A DNA stretch of 64,000 nucleotides from Ichthyophonus hoferi (GCA_002751075.1 NAOQ01000012.1:226948-290947), one strand, 5' to 3'; shown: positions 14,501 to 34,312, counted from the first letter of the stretch. Notes: a model not told the origin generated them from the letters alone. Program-made: numbers and translations.

Positions 14501-17500
14501 TAAAAATAAAAGGAATGGAAAGAGGAAGAGAATATAAAGAGATATAAATGAAAATAATATGTGAAGAGAGGGCGAAAAATGATTCGTGTTTAAGTAATAT
14601 ATATATGCACGTATGCATGCAAAATTTAAATACAAAGGAGATACATTTATTCATTCATGCAAACGAATATAGCACATACGTGAAAAAGTTGGTGTCGCCT
14701 GCTACTAAAGTCATCTTCAACTCCATCTGTAAAGAAATATAAATAACTCAAACCTCTGTTCGTAATTGCAGACATGATTGTGGGCCTTTAAACATTTTAA
14801 CAATAACATTTGATTGGGGTCAAGATAATTGGGTTAAGTATTTTATAATCCTAATTTTGCTTTATGAATGACCTCTTTCATCGAGCTACAGGGCAGATAG
14901 AGCCAGGATTTGTTTTCATTCAGATCAAATCTTCCATATTTATCTATCCTATATAGAGATAAATTATCCAACAGATTTTATGTCGTCTCGAAGCGCCTAA
15001 GTCGTTCCTTTGATTAGAGGAGCGGAGGTTATAAAAGTAAAAAAGCATGCTTGATAAATAAACATAGGATATTAAACGGGACGAAATAAGTGGATAGGGA
15101 GAAGAGGAACCAGAGGTGTGATTGGAGGGTATATTAGAATGGAATTTGTTGGTATGAGATAATTGAAAGTCAGTAACCAAAAGAATAAACAGGTATTGCT
15201 GAGTATTTATATATATTATAGGTCAGGAGTTGTGAACGTATTAATATTATATATTTCATATTGATTTAAATGAGAATGTGTATACAGGTATAGGACTAAA
15301 ATAAAAGGCAATAAAGGGAGAAAAATGAATAAAAAACGAATAATAATAAAAAAAAACATAAAATAAAAATTGAAATAATATTACTTTCAGATAAAATATT
15401 GTCGTATCTAGCGAGATCATAGAACGAAAGATATGAAAAAAAAGATTAAAATAGAATGTAATTGATAGGAAATATATACAGAGAGAAAGAGAGACAAAAG
15501 AAAAAGAAACAGTAATAATAGTAAGCATACAAATACATAGAATATATATATATATATATATATACAGAGAGACAAGTAAATGACAATAAAAACATAGTAA
15601 AACCCAAGCCGCATACCTCCAAGGTAGAATTATCCTGTCGCTGTCCTTTGATATCTTTTCCTACCAATATTTGGTTGTACTCTTTATATATTTCTTCCCG
15701 AGCAAATGATGAAAGGTTAATGTCAACATGTCCTACCTTCATTTCCTCTCTTAAAGAATCCTAATGTAATTTTCATATGTGTATGTACGTATGTATGTAT
15801 GTATGTATGTATACGTGTGTAGATATTTTGGATCACATGATATAATGCGAGTTAGTGGAATACATAAGAAAATTTAGTAAGAATGAGAAATAATAGTAAA
15901 TAAATTTGAATGGAAAGAGGGGTGTAGGCAAGGTGTAATAATAACGGGCTATTTATCACTGCAACAGAGGCAAAGAAAGGTCAATCAAGTAGGAAAGATA
16001 AAAATTAAATAAGAGGATAGAAACAGATAACAGCATCGTAATATCCTAAGAGATATTATATGTAGATAAGTATATGTGGCTTTAAAACACAGAAAAAAAT
16101 TAAAGTAGTGCCAAGACCCACTCTGATTGTTTCTTTATAAATTGTAATTCTACAAATACAAGGAATTAATTCTCCTTCAATGGTTGTGGCTATTCCAATC
16201 TTTGGCTCCCATTTCTCTTTCCATACTACCATACTTCCACTGATAATAGACCTGTCAATAAAGGGTATGATATGGAATTGTATAAGAGGCAGGTTAGAAT
16301 TAAAATTAATAAGTTCGGGTTGATTGGATTAGATGTGGAATGCTATACGTGGTGATGTAAGGCAAAGGAGTAAGAAAAGGTAGATAAAGGATAAATGTGT
16401 ATAGTATTAGAGGATGGTATGTGGTAGGTGACGATGAGAGCCATCTTTGTAATGCAGTAGTATATTACTGGGTTCCATTGTCCTCTAGGTGGCCAATGGA
16501 ACTCAGTAAGGTAAGGTAGGTATAGTAGATAGGCCAACCATGAGTGTACAGATATTTGTAGATAATAGATATAAGTAGAAAACATTAAAATGAAATTATA
16601 TTCAATGGATAAATTAAGATATATATATATATATATAATGGAAAGAAATATAAAGTGAATTGTCAAGGTAAATGGGGTTTTAGTCAATTAAATACCAATA
16701 ATAGAGATAAGTATGAACGTAGGTGGGAATTTGAATACGTATATGCAGATGTACAAGGCTGCATATCAATGCAGTATTGTGCCTGAAAAGATTTATATGT
16801 GTGGTTATGTACCGTGCTTATATGTCTACCTGTAGGTATGTATGTATGTATATAAGTGATAGTGAGACGAGAAATATGAGAGATTAGAATATTGTAAATT
16901 TATATCATTACAGTTATTATGTAAAGACTTGGTTATATGCTAATTACTGCAAATGTCAATGTAATACTATAGGATAAGATACTTATTGGATCAGAATAAA
17001 ACAACAAGTATTTAAAGGAAAATCAATTAGACACTTAAACACATGCAAATACGCAGAGAAGTAAATGGACAAAAATGTAAAAATACACAAATAAATATGC
17101 ACAAATGTGCATATAAGTATATCTGCGCCCATTTCCTTAAAAGTAAGATTGCTGGAACAATAACTGTCTCTATATAATGCCAATAAAAAGCAATTATATA
17201 ACGCTAGAGAAATGTTCCTAATACGTATCACTAAGCACAACCATTTGAATGCCACCCCACCTTCCCACCTTTCCCCCCTCATCGCCAAGAAAAAAAATAG
17301 TAATGAAATAAAAATGTGTAAAATATGACCACAAATAGTACAATAGTAATTATTTCACACTTAAAGTCTCTGTTTCATAATGACTGTCTGTAACGCTTCA
17401 TTATTAGCCAAATATGTAATCCTCAACTCAAAATAGACTTCATGTGGTTTCTTAAAACTCAAATGAAGTAGTAGTGAGTACGGTTAGATAAATAGAAAAT

Positions 17501-17750
17501 TGGTACACATGTTTGCTTTTGCATGTATTTATATGTATATGCCTATAGTACATGTTTATTGTATATAATTATTGGAATACAAAGAGAGTTGATAAAAAGG
17601 CAAACGTACAAACCTTTTTGTTTTGTACTGGCTTTCTCCACTTTTTCTAATCTTTAACCTGGCATAAAAGCTTCCTGTTGTTCCAGCAACATGATTAAGG
17701 CGGATAATATGGATAGAAGCCCGAAACAGTCTAACTTGCTTCTTCACCAT
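11557..17750 (-). CDS. EEIG1/FAM102-like NT-C2 domain protein, 8 exons, 239 aa
   Basis: Exons in coding order: 17614-17750, 16122-16251, 15617-15760, 14680-14726, 14023-14059, 13245-13289, 12455-12527, 11557-11663 (TGA at 11557-11559). Phases close exactly at 240 codons including stop. Residues 1 to about 150 match the N-terminal C2-like (NT-C2) domain of EEIG1/FAM102: a KVGHVDINLSSFA strand, then GQRQDNSTLE and LKMTLVAGDTNFF, parallel to the human order GFADLNLAEF, TRQDNSILKVTIG, GDPCFKTP. NT-C2 domains are thought to tether proteins to membranes; EEIG1 is known in vertebrates as an estrogen-induced signalling protein. At 239 aa it is much shorter than human EEIG1 (about 380 aa): I do not see the serine-rich tail, and the C-terminus is histidine-rich (NHHHMWLRQ). 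A longer isoform with further exons cannot be excluded. The donor GTGGGT after 16122 is weak but is the only one that keeps phase. Confidence 0.85.
15780..15813. repeat. (GTAT)n microsatellite
   Basis: Short GTAT run in an intron of the EEIG1-like gene, about 20 bp upstream (in gene sense) of the exon at 15617-15760. Confidence 0.9.
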
Positions 17751-19384
17751 GTTTTTGTTTCTACGTTTTGTATGTTTATGATTATATTTATAATATGTTT
17801 ATAATATGTTCATGAAATAAACTTTTGTTTGTAATAAGTTCGTATATGGCCACCAAATAAAACCTAATAGAATGTGTTAAATATTTATTCAGCATTGATG
17901 CGATTAAAACAAAAAATGTGATTAATTACCGATTAATCATTAACACCAATCACTTATAAATAGCTTTGCTCTGTAATTAAAAAGAAATTATTGATTGACA
18001 TTTACGTAACCCGGACAACACTAAAACTTAACCAAGTGTCTTTCAATAAATAATTTATAATTAACGCACATGTCAACACGCCTTTATAATGCAATTTCAC
18101 ACATTCATATTTATTTTGTAAATATTCTCCAAGAGCAATATATTATGATTTTATCGGTAAGAAATATTTGTATACCTCGCAAGCATGAGGCAAATATGCG
18201 CCGGATGATCGTGCTTGGGAAATTTGGTGCGACCTACGCCAATACCTGCATTATCGGGTATAGTCAAATATTATATGGGCAATGGCTGCTTACGAATACG
18301 CGGTAATTATCTGGTATGCCCGGGTAATATGTGACGCAATGGCCAATGAAATTAACTATGGATAAACATCAAATTATTATATTTTTCCGCCAAGCTTCTC
18401 CCAGCCATACTTATGAGTGCAGTCGTTGAATAATCTTTGTACATCTATGATTATCAACATATAAGGGTCAATTATCTTTGATTTATAAATTGCATTATTA
18501 ATATGACAGTCAGTTCAATTAGTTTGAACGCTTAAAAAAAATCTAAATAGCTGAATCAAATTGTTTAAGTATGAAACAGGATGGGGTTTAGTAAGCAAAG
18601 GTTCTTAGAGGTTCAACCATCAACCAATGGCCACATCCTGATGTAAGACCACGGAGAAGTCACATTATGGCTTGTACATCCTGTGCTTTTTATTTCTATG
18701 TATGTGAAGAATAAATAATCTATCGGCGCCATGTTTCTGCCCTTTCATCTAATTTATGATTTGTGATGACACAAGACCTTACGAAAGAGTTAAAACCATT
18801 TAAATAATCAACCGTAAAGGCGGTTTTTGAGCTTGGTGTCATGTTTCTGTTTCTAGAATAGCTAGCTCCTATGATGTCTGAAGGCCAAGGCCATACAAAA
18901 TATAAAAGTGGCACAATAGCGGTCGTAAATAATATCTATTGTAAATAATCATTACAAGTTAGTAATATTTTTTTATAAATATTAGTTGAATAAAAATTAG
19001 AAGAAGTGTTCATTACAAATACAAAAAATATTTAATTTTCAAGGAAAATAACTTATATCTAAACAACATTGGGTACATTGGAAGTCTGAAAAATTACGAG
19101 TTATGAATTAACAATGTAAATTAAATTTCCGGTGATTTTAAGTCACTCATATTTATGTTTATTGATATATATATAGGTAATCGTCATTAAATAATGGTAA
19201 GTTATTTCAATTCTTTTCAACATGGCGTCAGCTTGTTGTCCCAATAAAAAAAAATCTTATGGTAAACTGGTTTTCAATATTGATTCATTGTTCTATTGGT
19301 GCTCTGACAGGGTAGCTTAGGCATGATTTAGTAAACATTCTAAATTTTGGGGTTTTCATTTGCTTTTGGATGATTGCATACCGA

Positions 19385-19535
19385 GTAAGTGAGGTGGTGA
19401 AATTATTAGTCTCCAACTATTGGTGGGTTGTAGATTCGATTCTATACATTTAGCTGGCCTCAAATAAACCACAGAGAGAGCCACAAATATGGCTGTGTTG
19501 TACAAGCATTAATACCTACAATAAAAATAAACAAA
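19385..19535 (+). repeat. tRNA-derived SINE candidate
   Basis: An A-box-like GGTGGTGAAATTATTAGTC (from 19392) and a B-box-like AGATTCGATTC (19432-19442) are spaced as in a tRNA gene. A 5-bp stem CAACT/GGTTG encloses a 7-nt loop whose central triplet is TGG, and TAAGTG could pair with CATTTA as an acceptor stem. The variable region is missing, so it is not a functional tRNA. An unrelated segment follows, then an A-rich tail (from about 19517), the usual SINE layout. No second copy was found in this window. Confidence 0.4.
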
Positions 19536-19651
19536 TGAAATAACAAATTTTTTATTTGCTATTTTTTTTCTAAAAAAATTATTCGTTCCATATCTGGCTA
19601 TGTTTTTTTCAGTGCTTTAACCTTTGCTCACTTTCTTCTCTTCACTATTAT

Positions 19652-19774
19652 CTCACCACTGAGCTTTTTGACAAATTTTTTTTTCGAAAACTATAAATTT
19701 GTTGATCATTCCGATCCGATTCTTACACACAAATGTTTCTCAGTTTCTCGGAACCACCAATGCTTAGTGGTGAG
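19652..19774. repeat. Imperfect inverted repeat (possible small MITE or hairpin)
   Basis: CTCACCACTGAGC (19652-19664) and GCTTAGTGGTGAG (19762-19774) pair at 12 of 13 positions. A second, nested pair (ACAAATTT / AAATTTGT) lies inside. There is no ORF between the arms. Confidence 0.35.
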
Positions 19775-21491
19775 TTAATATCTTTTGTTGCAGATTGCGT
19801 ATTATTCAAAATAGTCTCTATTATCGTTCAATCTTATATCTGTGAATTGGAGTGTGTACTGATATTATATTATATTATATCATAATATATTTTATTATAT
19901 TTTATATATTATATATTACTAACCAATATTAATAATTATTAAGCAATAATTTTTTTTATTATCTCTTCTTTTTAAAGCCGTCTTATACCATTTATAAATA
20001 GAGAGTGACTTATTATCAGCAGATAAAAGAGTATAGGGGGTAAACAAATGTAGGGAATAGTTTTGAAAAATGCCTTCAGTTGTGTTTTAAGTGAGCACTG
20101 CCGTTCTGCATGCATAGTCGAATTAGCGTATGCAATATTTTATTTATTTGAACTGCAGTGTATTGTATTTTACTTTTTTCTAATATATGTATATATGTTT
20201 TGTCAGTCTATAGTGGTTTTTTATATATTAAAGTCTAACGGAGAGCCCTAGAACCCTATTAAGAATATAAGGTAGGCGCTCTATTTGATCCGTCTTTTCG
20301 ACGGATGGCTACAGCCTTTCTGGTGATTACAGAATATATCTGAACCTTTTGGTCTCATACTCTCAGTTACACTCTTGATAGACCCATTGTATAAAATAGC
20401 TTTATCGCTATTATTGCTCGACACAACTATATCTGGATGTGGTGTTTTAAATTAAACTTGTCTGATTCCTCGATGTCTTTTCCTGTTTTATACTTCTACC
20501 TGTCGCCATAAATCTAACGATTCCACCATCATATCATATATGTGGTCTGTATTATTGTTTGTTTCTATTGTTTTCACCCTACGAAACTAGCATTATCTTC
20601 TTTATATTATTTTATCTCTTTAATGCCATCAATGAAATCAGACCCTTTCTTGCCCTTCCTCATATGGTTCTAGTATCTCATATCCATGCCCTTAAGTTTA
20701 CCTCTGTCGCCACAACTTTATTTAAACAAGTGATTCTTTTTGTGAATATCAACATAAACCAGAAAAAGATGTAACACATTTTGTTCAGGAAAGCAACTAT
20801 ATAAACATGTGATGGTCATATTAGGGACGATTTTTATGGATTTGACATTAGAAAAAAAGGGATTGAGAGTCAAAGATGTCCCTCTATCAACCCTTTTTAA
20901 TATGTTATTCTAGCTATATGATATAATCATAAGGTTTCAAGCTATGATCTAACTTTTATTGTAATGTTCTAAAACAGTAGGCTTTTTAGTAGTCTTTTTT
21001 GACCTATCTTGTTTTTCATATTGATATAATGCTGTTTATGTGTAGTTTATCACTTTATTTATATGTATATATGCATATATGATATATATGATAAAAATGT
21101 ATGTATTATTGTATGGTATATATGTTTTTATTGTGAAAAATTATGATAGCTTATTGTTGTACTTTTAGTAAAGATAAATACCCAGTTGAGAGTGTATATA
21201 CTAACATTTTTATATACTTCATTGGCTGATTTAATTATTAACACTATGTTTGAATACTTGATTAGATAGCCTAATTACTAGCATTAGATTGGAGTACTTA
21301 ATTGGCGAGAAACCAATTTAAACATTCTTGATTAATTATTCACTCGCATAGAAAGGAAAGATGGTCATAGAAGTTAAAAATAAAATATTAAGTTTACCCT
21401 GTCATTGGCTGCAGATAGATCAGGGTCCAAGTTTGACTAAGCCATACTAATATGCATTTATTACAGTATAGTACTACAACAAATAATTACA

Positions 21492-28952
<7,461 letters not shown>

Positions 28953-30182
28953 TGATTGAATATAATTAGGACGGGGGTTTATATTACGTAGCGGCCATGT
29001 ATTATTTGATTGGTAGTATTAACTTAGGCATGCTATGGCGTTTGCAGGGTGGGTAGACAGGCTGAGTATTTGTTTAAAAATAGCAATTAAAATATTGGAC
29101 GTGACCATTCTGATTCACTAAAATGAAATGCATATATGTATTTGCCTTACAGCATATGCTCGTACAAGTTGTTGAAGAGTATTTTGCTGTCAAAAAATTT
29201 AAAAATATAATTTATAGAACAATTGTTAGAGAAGTATCAATTTAGTCGATCGTATAAAGACTTGCTCAAAGCAGTTGGAAAATATTGGAAGATAAATTTA
29301 AAAAGCGTACTCGCTCAGTATTTGAAAGTAGTATTATGGTGTAGTCAAACCATATCTATATCACTTTGATGTTTGATATAGAATTTTTTGACAATTTTAA
29401 ATAAATGTAGGTTTTCATGATTGGTTAGATTGGACCAGATAGGTGCCAAATGATGATATGGAAGCATAATAAGGCTTTTTGAATTTTGGTTTCAATGTTT
29501 AGTGGGTAAGGTAAGGTTCAGTGGTATATATTACAGACATTTACTATTAATTTTCTCTCAAAAATATACTATTTCAACTTCAATTATTGAACTCACATAA
29601 AACACACGTATGCATTTTTATTAAGTATCAAATATTTAAAAACAAAAATGCTTTCAAAATTGTGACTCAAAGGTAAAGGTACTGTTCTTTTTTCTATCCC
29701 GCTCCAAGGCCCGGTTTTTGCTTACTGATAAAATAGGTTTATTTATTTACTTTGGGCATTTCTATATATAGCCGTAATCATTTAATATTATTAACAATTC
29801 CTACATATGTAATACTAGGTACAAGTCAAAAAAAATTATTAAAAATGTAGACGTTGGTGCATGGGCTCATAAATTTATTTCCGTATGTTTATGCATGTTT
29901 ATATATATACCTAAAATCAAATCCCCAAAAATATCCAGTTATTATAACACGGTTGTGCCGTATTAACTCTAATTTCATCTGCATGTAGTTGAAGGCGCCA
30001 CTTTGTGGTCGCAAACAATAGAGAGAAATAGATAGGGAGGGTTAGGTTGTTTGTATTGGGAAGAAAAACATGTATGGTAGCGTTTAATAGTTTCCAAGTA
30101 TTGTTTCAGTTTAATAGACAATATAATTTTACTTTTCACTCACGAGAAAATTATATTGCCTTCAATAATTATACCATAGATG

Positions 30183-30454
30183 TATGATGTTCATGCACAT
30201 CTTAGAGATAACCTCTTCCACACCTAAAGGAGGTTTTAGAAAAAGCTAAAAGCCAGGGTGTGAAGGGTGTGGTGACTGTAGGTAAGATCTTAGAAGAAGC
30301 AGAAAGTGTCTTGAAACTATCACATCTTTATCCGGGTTATATATTTCATTGCGTTGGTATGCACCCAGAGAAGGCTTAACTGGAACACCTTCCAAGAATG
30401 TTAAATTTTATTAGAAATAATAAAGAGCAGCTGTGTGCTGCAGGAGAGGCAATC
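30183..30454 (+). pseudogene. TATDN3-like (TatD family deoxyribonuclease) pseudogene fragment
   Basis: Host-gene relic. It begins YDVHAHLRDN, matching the metal-binding H-x-H-L start of TatD nucleases (human TATDN3 has CHCHL), changes frame near 30226-30232, and continues as EVLEKAKSQGVKGVVTVG and YPGYIFHCVGMHPEKA, parallel to human DDVLEKAKKANV and VLPCLGVHPVQG. A stop follows directly (TAA at 30376-30378), then LEHLPRMLNFIRNNKEQLCA, and similarity fades at the position of the family GEVGLD motif. So there is one frameshift and one in-frame stop over about 90 codons, with the rest of the domain missing. It runs without introns across a region that would probably be split in an intact gene here, so it may be a retrocopy, although no poly(A) tail is visible. 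The family assignment is good; inactivity is near certain. Confidence 0.8.
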
Positions 30455-31859
30455 TTACCTTTCCTCTTCATGTTTTTATAAGGCACACATATATATGCCT
30501 TCGCTACATTATCATGGCAAATTTTATTGCTCTCTATATATACCACCTATTAATAGCATACATTATTAATCGTACTGTCCTTGTGTGTCAACCTTTGGCT
30601 TTGGTTCGGTTGGTAAAAAACAATACTACACCGGTATTTGCAAGCTTAATGTCATGAAATAGGTAATTATGCAAGTGAGTACCTCATATCCGTATAGTGA
30701 CTTTTTGCGAAGGTTGCAAGAATAACAACAGAAATTTTTCAGCGAATTTGATTTGTGTGATAGTAAGTCTTTATATATGACTAATTAATCTTATCAAAAA
30801 GGTGTTCGGCACATTTTAGAAAAAGAGAGTTCTAGTTATAAAATATATAAACGCTCCTGTGCAAGTGTCCTATCCCCAAATGACATGCACCATAAGAATC
30901 GTTGTCTCAATAGGCCAGGCCATGGATAAGACGCTATAACTCACTTGGGGGTATGAATAACTCTAATAAAACTATGTAATATTACATAATTTTATTAGTT
31001 TTTCAGTACCATGTCCATTGCAACTTTACCCTGTGATTATTTACATTATATTACTTAATTTATGCACCAAATAGGTACTCATATGTGATATTTCTCAAAT
31101 TAGATTGTCCTTCTGATGAATAATTAAAGAATAAATTATATTGGATATTAGCAATAATTCTTGGATTTCTTGGATTCAATTGCAAGAGGCAAGAGATTAC
31201 CCGTAACTTTTAAGTTTTTCACTTATAACATTTCTTAATACACTCTCTATCAAGAAGTTATAAAAGAATGGTTTAGGAAACCATAATAACACCGGATGCT
31301 ATTACAACAAGCTATTAAATAGAAAATTTATTCTGAGCAATTGATCCCCTATTAAGAACAGTTTTTTCCATACAGCCATTGGGCCTTTTAAGAATGCAAG
31401 TATGGATTTCCATTAACACTAAACTCAATGTACCCACAGCTAAAAGAATACTATTAATGATAATAACCTTAAAATACATTTTAAAACGTAACTCTATGAT
31501 ACCTACCACTAATAATATATATTATCCAATTGAATTGGCTTTTTTTTTTGTAAAATTATTTTTTTAAGGCAGCCTCGAGTTCTGCTATCTAATTAAGAAT
31601 TGTTGCAAGATTACTAACAATAATGTATTTATTCAAGTGCCCGGGGGTTCTTGTCCCCATTGTTCACATAATAAAACTACCCAATCAAAAACTATTATTT
31701 GGGTACTACCCAATATAATCAGAACTACTATGGTTTCAAAACTATAAAAGGTTTTTAAATATGTTGATTTCGTCTCAGACCATTAAAAGTTTTTAAAGAT
31801 CTGGATTTGGTCTCAATTGAGTAATTTTTTTATAAAAAACATATTGATCGTTCAGAAAA

Positions 31860-32099
31860 ATGGGAAACACCTGCTGCCTAGAAAAAAAAGTTGAATGTCA
31901 AGCCTGTCTTTCGGGAATGAGTATATCGGAGTATTGCCAGTATTTTGTTAATACACCGGGCTGCGCACGTCAAAGTCAATTCCGCTGTTGCAGTTCATGG
32001 AATACAGCCTGTGTGATGATTGTAAATAGTATGCACGCCCAAGAATCTATGCCCGTATGCTGCGTGGCGTTATATGGAAATTGCCATGCACCATTATAA
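31860..32099 (+). CDS. Small cysteine-rich ORF, 79 aa, with a C-x-A-C-x-x-G motif
   Basis: An intronless ORF starts MGNTCC and carries CCLEKKVECQACLSGMSISE, then YCQYFVNTPGC. The pattern CC-x6-C-x-A-C-x2-G-x5-YC-x6-TPGC resembles a short Cys motif I associate with protist, algal and large-DNA-virus proteins. That association is from memory and the function is unknown. A second Cys-rich half follows (CCSSWNTACV and PVCC). There is no signal peptide or membrane segment; the N-terminus MGNTCC would suit myristoylation plus palmitoylation, if the protein is made. Downstream to about 32.28 kb the base composition stays coding-like, so this may be part of a larger, partly decayed unit. Nothing shows that it is expressed. 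Confidence 0.4.
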   Translation: MGNTCCLEKKVECQACLSGMSISEYCQYFVNTPGCARQSQFRCCSSWNTACVMIVNSMHAQESMPVCCVALYGNCHAPL

Positions 32100-32857
32100 G
32101 TAAATCGTGCGGCTATTTCTGTTCTATTGCGTGTACATATTAGAAAAACGAAAAAATTGACGAATATTCAAGTACGCATCTGGGATGCTACAAATGAAGA
32201 ACACGCAATTTTTTGGTCGCACTTAGCGGCGTTAGGTCTGGCTCTATATCATGAAGTTAATAAAGAAACCAAGAAATTGAATTAATTGTGTAAATATCCA
32301 TTATATATATACTAGAGAATACTTTTAACTTTAATACTCCCGGAAAATAATAAACATGTAAAATGTGACTATTGAATTTTATTGAATTTCTTAATATAAT
32401 GTTGAAAAGTAAGTTATGTATGCAATAATTGGAAAGATTTTTACGTGGTAAAGATATCTCCACTAATTTATTCACGGAAATAATGAAAGTGCACAACAAT
32501 AGTTATAGGTGTAAGTATAGGTATAGGTATAGGGGTGAAAAGTATGGGAAGAGAATACAATAAGGTAGATATGGATGAGTATAATGTCTATAGTTGCTTA
32601 GTAAAATAATATAATATAGGATAGTATAGTATAGTAAATTAGCTGATCTTTAAAATGAAGCAATAACGTAAAATACTACTGCATAATGGGCAATCTTAAG
32701 ATTAAACAGCAAAATAATGATGCAACAGCTAATCTATAAAATTAAACAATAATAGATTAGATTATAGTATACATAATGTTCCCAATGGAAAATAGGCTTC
32801 AATCCACATGAATATGGAACTCCTAGTGACTCGTTCGTAAACAGTTGCTGTAAAAAG

Positions 32858-32940
32858 CCAATCCAAGATGAACGATTAAAATTGAGCCAGCCAGTGATAG
32901 ACCGCAAATATGTGCCATTTCAGATCATGTTATGCAGGAT
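32858..32940 (+). repeat. Repeat family R2, short copy
   Basis: Includes AATCCAAGATGAACGATTAA, then an AATTGAGCCAGCC block, then a TTTCAGATCATGTTATG block. It aligns with the reverse complement of about 57.44-57.52 kb and with 44.47-44.55 kb. It appears to be a truncated copy of a dispersed repeat. Confidence 0.5.
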
Positions 32941-33936
32941 TGTTGCAAGATCGCTAACTGCAAATGACGGGCCGAAAGTCTGATAAGAGCAGTAATACGT
33001 AATCACGATAAGATCAGATAAGTATAAATGAAAGTCGAAATAAACCAATCAAGGAATAACCAATCAAGGGCTGCCACTCACGGCCCCCGGCATCTACTAT
33101 AAGGAGGATTTAAAAGATTTTAGTGTAGTTTATTCTAAAACCAAATGGACACAGGTAACCAATAGGGATTGGATACACCATGTGCATGTAATTTAATCAG
33201 TTATTGCACAATTATTTTAAAGCAAAAAAAAATCGAGAACTTTCCGAATATTGGGTGTTTTGACATGGACTTCACACTCGCTCACACATACGTGGTGATA
33301 GTGGCAAAAAAAAAAATGCACCCGTATCACACACAAAACTTTTCATATAATTATATGTTTGTAATAATCACATCAAGTGGCTGTTAATATGTTAATATAC
33401 GCAAACCAATTGATGTTGTAAAGCTTCCAGGTACCTCTAGTATCTATGATATAACTTTCGATTAACGGAGGAAGTGCGCGAACTAAGCGTTGACTGCTTG
33501 ACTCACTAGAGTATATCCTGAGAAAGAACAGTATTGGTTTTCTTTCCTCTAACCCACGGACCGAAGGATGGTCTTGGTTGACGGCTCATAGTAAGAATAA
33601 GAAGAACTCTATTTAAATCATTTTTTCGGTATTACTAATGAACTACATTGCCGTTATATAGTGTCCCCCGATCTACTAACCTGTCAGTTACTGAACTATC
33701 GCTCAAAGATAGTTCAGGATTGGACTTTCTTAATTATAAGGAGGCGAATACCCGATGCACTTCCTCCTCAATGTTAATTACATGATGTACTACTTTAAAC
33801 ATACTACCTTTTATGGTATAGCAAACATGTGTTGAATCTATTGAACCATGGTGAGAACCCCGTGCTGAGCCTCGGACCAATCGGTATCCTAATAAATTAT
33901 AAGTTCCCGGAAATAATTTGACAAATCCCTAAAATG

Positions 33937-34034
33937 AATGGATATTTTGAATAAAAATAATACAAAATAGAATAATATAGAGGAAATTGAAAGAATTTTA
34001 TTTTATTTTTATTTTTATGTTCAAAATATCCATT
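33937..34034. repeat. Perfect 15-bp inverted repeat
   Basis: AATGGATATTTTGAA at 33937-33951 and its exact reverse complement at 34020-34034, with weaker pairing of TAAAAAT/ATTTTTA just inside. The loop is AT-rich with no ORF. It lies about 45 bp from a second, longer inverted repeat (34079-34312). Confidence 0.5.
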
Positions 34035-34078
34035 TATTGTTAGGACCTGCCATTTACTGGTTTAAAATTACAACACTT

Positions 34079-34312
34079 CCACTGCAAAGCGGCTCAACTA
34101 CATACAGGAGAACGGGTTTCTGCCTCTTCAGCAGGCAGCAACTCAATACCGTACAATACAACGAACCTCTTACTCTGTTCCCCCTACCCACAGGAACAGC
34201 AGTTTTGAGCGCTTAGGAAGTACCTTTTGTCAATCCCTTTGCGCACCTTTGCTTTTCGAAAGTTCTTATTACAAACTCGTTGTCCTGTGTGTAGCTGAGC
34301 TGCTTTGTGTGG
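34079..34312. repeat. Foldback element with arms of about 42 bp
   Basis: The left arm (34079-34122, with GCAAAGCGGCTCAACTACAT) and the reverse complement of the right arm (34271-34312, with CAAAGCAGCTCAGCTACACA) align over about 42 bp with few mismatches, continuing as ACAGGAGAACGGGTTT and ACAGGACAACGAGTTT. The enclosed 150 bp is richer in GC than its surroundings and has no convincing ORF. It could be a foldback or MITE-type nonautonomous element. Confidence 0.5.

Larger units (their letters stand above)
17751..21491. other. Divergent intergenic region (EEIG1-like / PFKFB promoters)
   Basis: About 3.7 kb separates the head-to-head starts of the EEIG1-like gene (minus) and PFKFB (plus). No conserved coding exon was seen; the ORFs here are short and compositionally biased. 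It contains a tRNA-like SINE candidate (19385-19535), an imperfect inverted repeat (19652-19774) and a compact GC hairpin (20288-20306). Any shared promoter is not recognisable by eye. Confidence 0.55.

Noticed and set aside
13613-14654. F/L/S-rich minus-strand ORFs over EEIG1-like introns
   Set aside because: Purine-rich plus-strand introns give such ORFs on the other strand; only the short exons at 14023-14059 and 14680-14726 fit the family.
19385-19457. Functional tRNA-Pro(TGG) gene
   Set aside because: Variable loop absent and T-arm loop of wrong size; a SINE head or relic is more likely.
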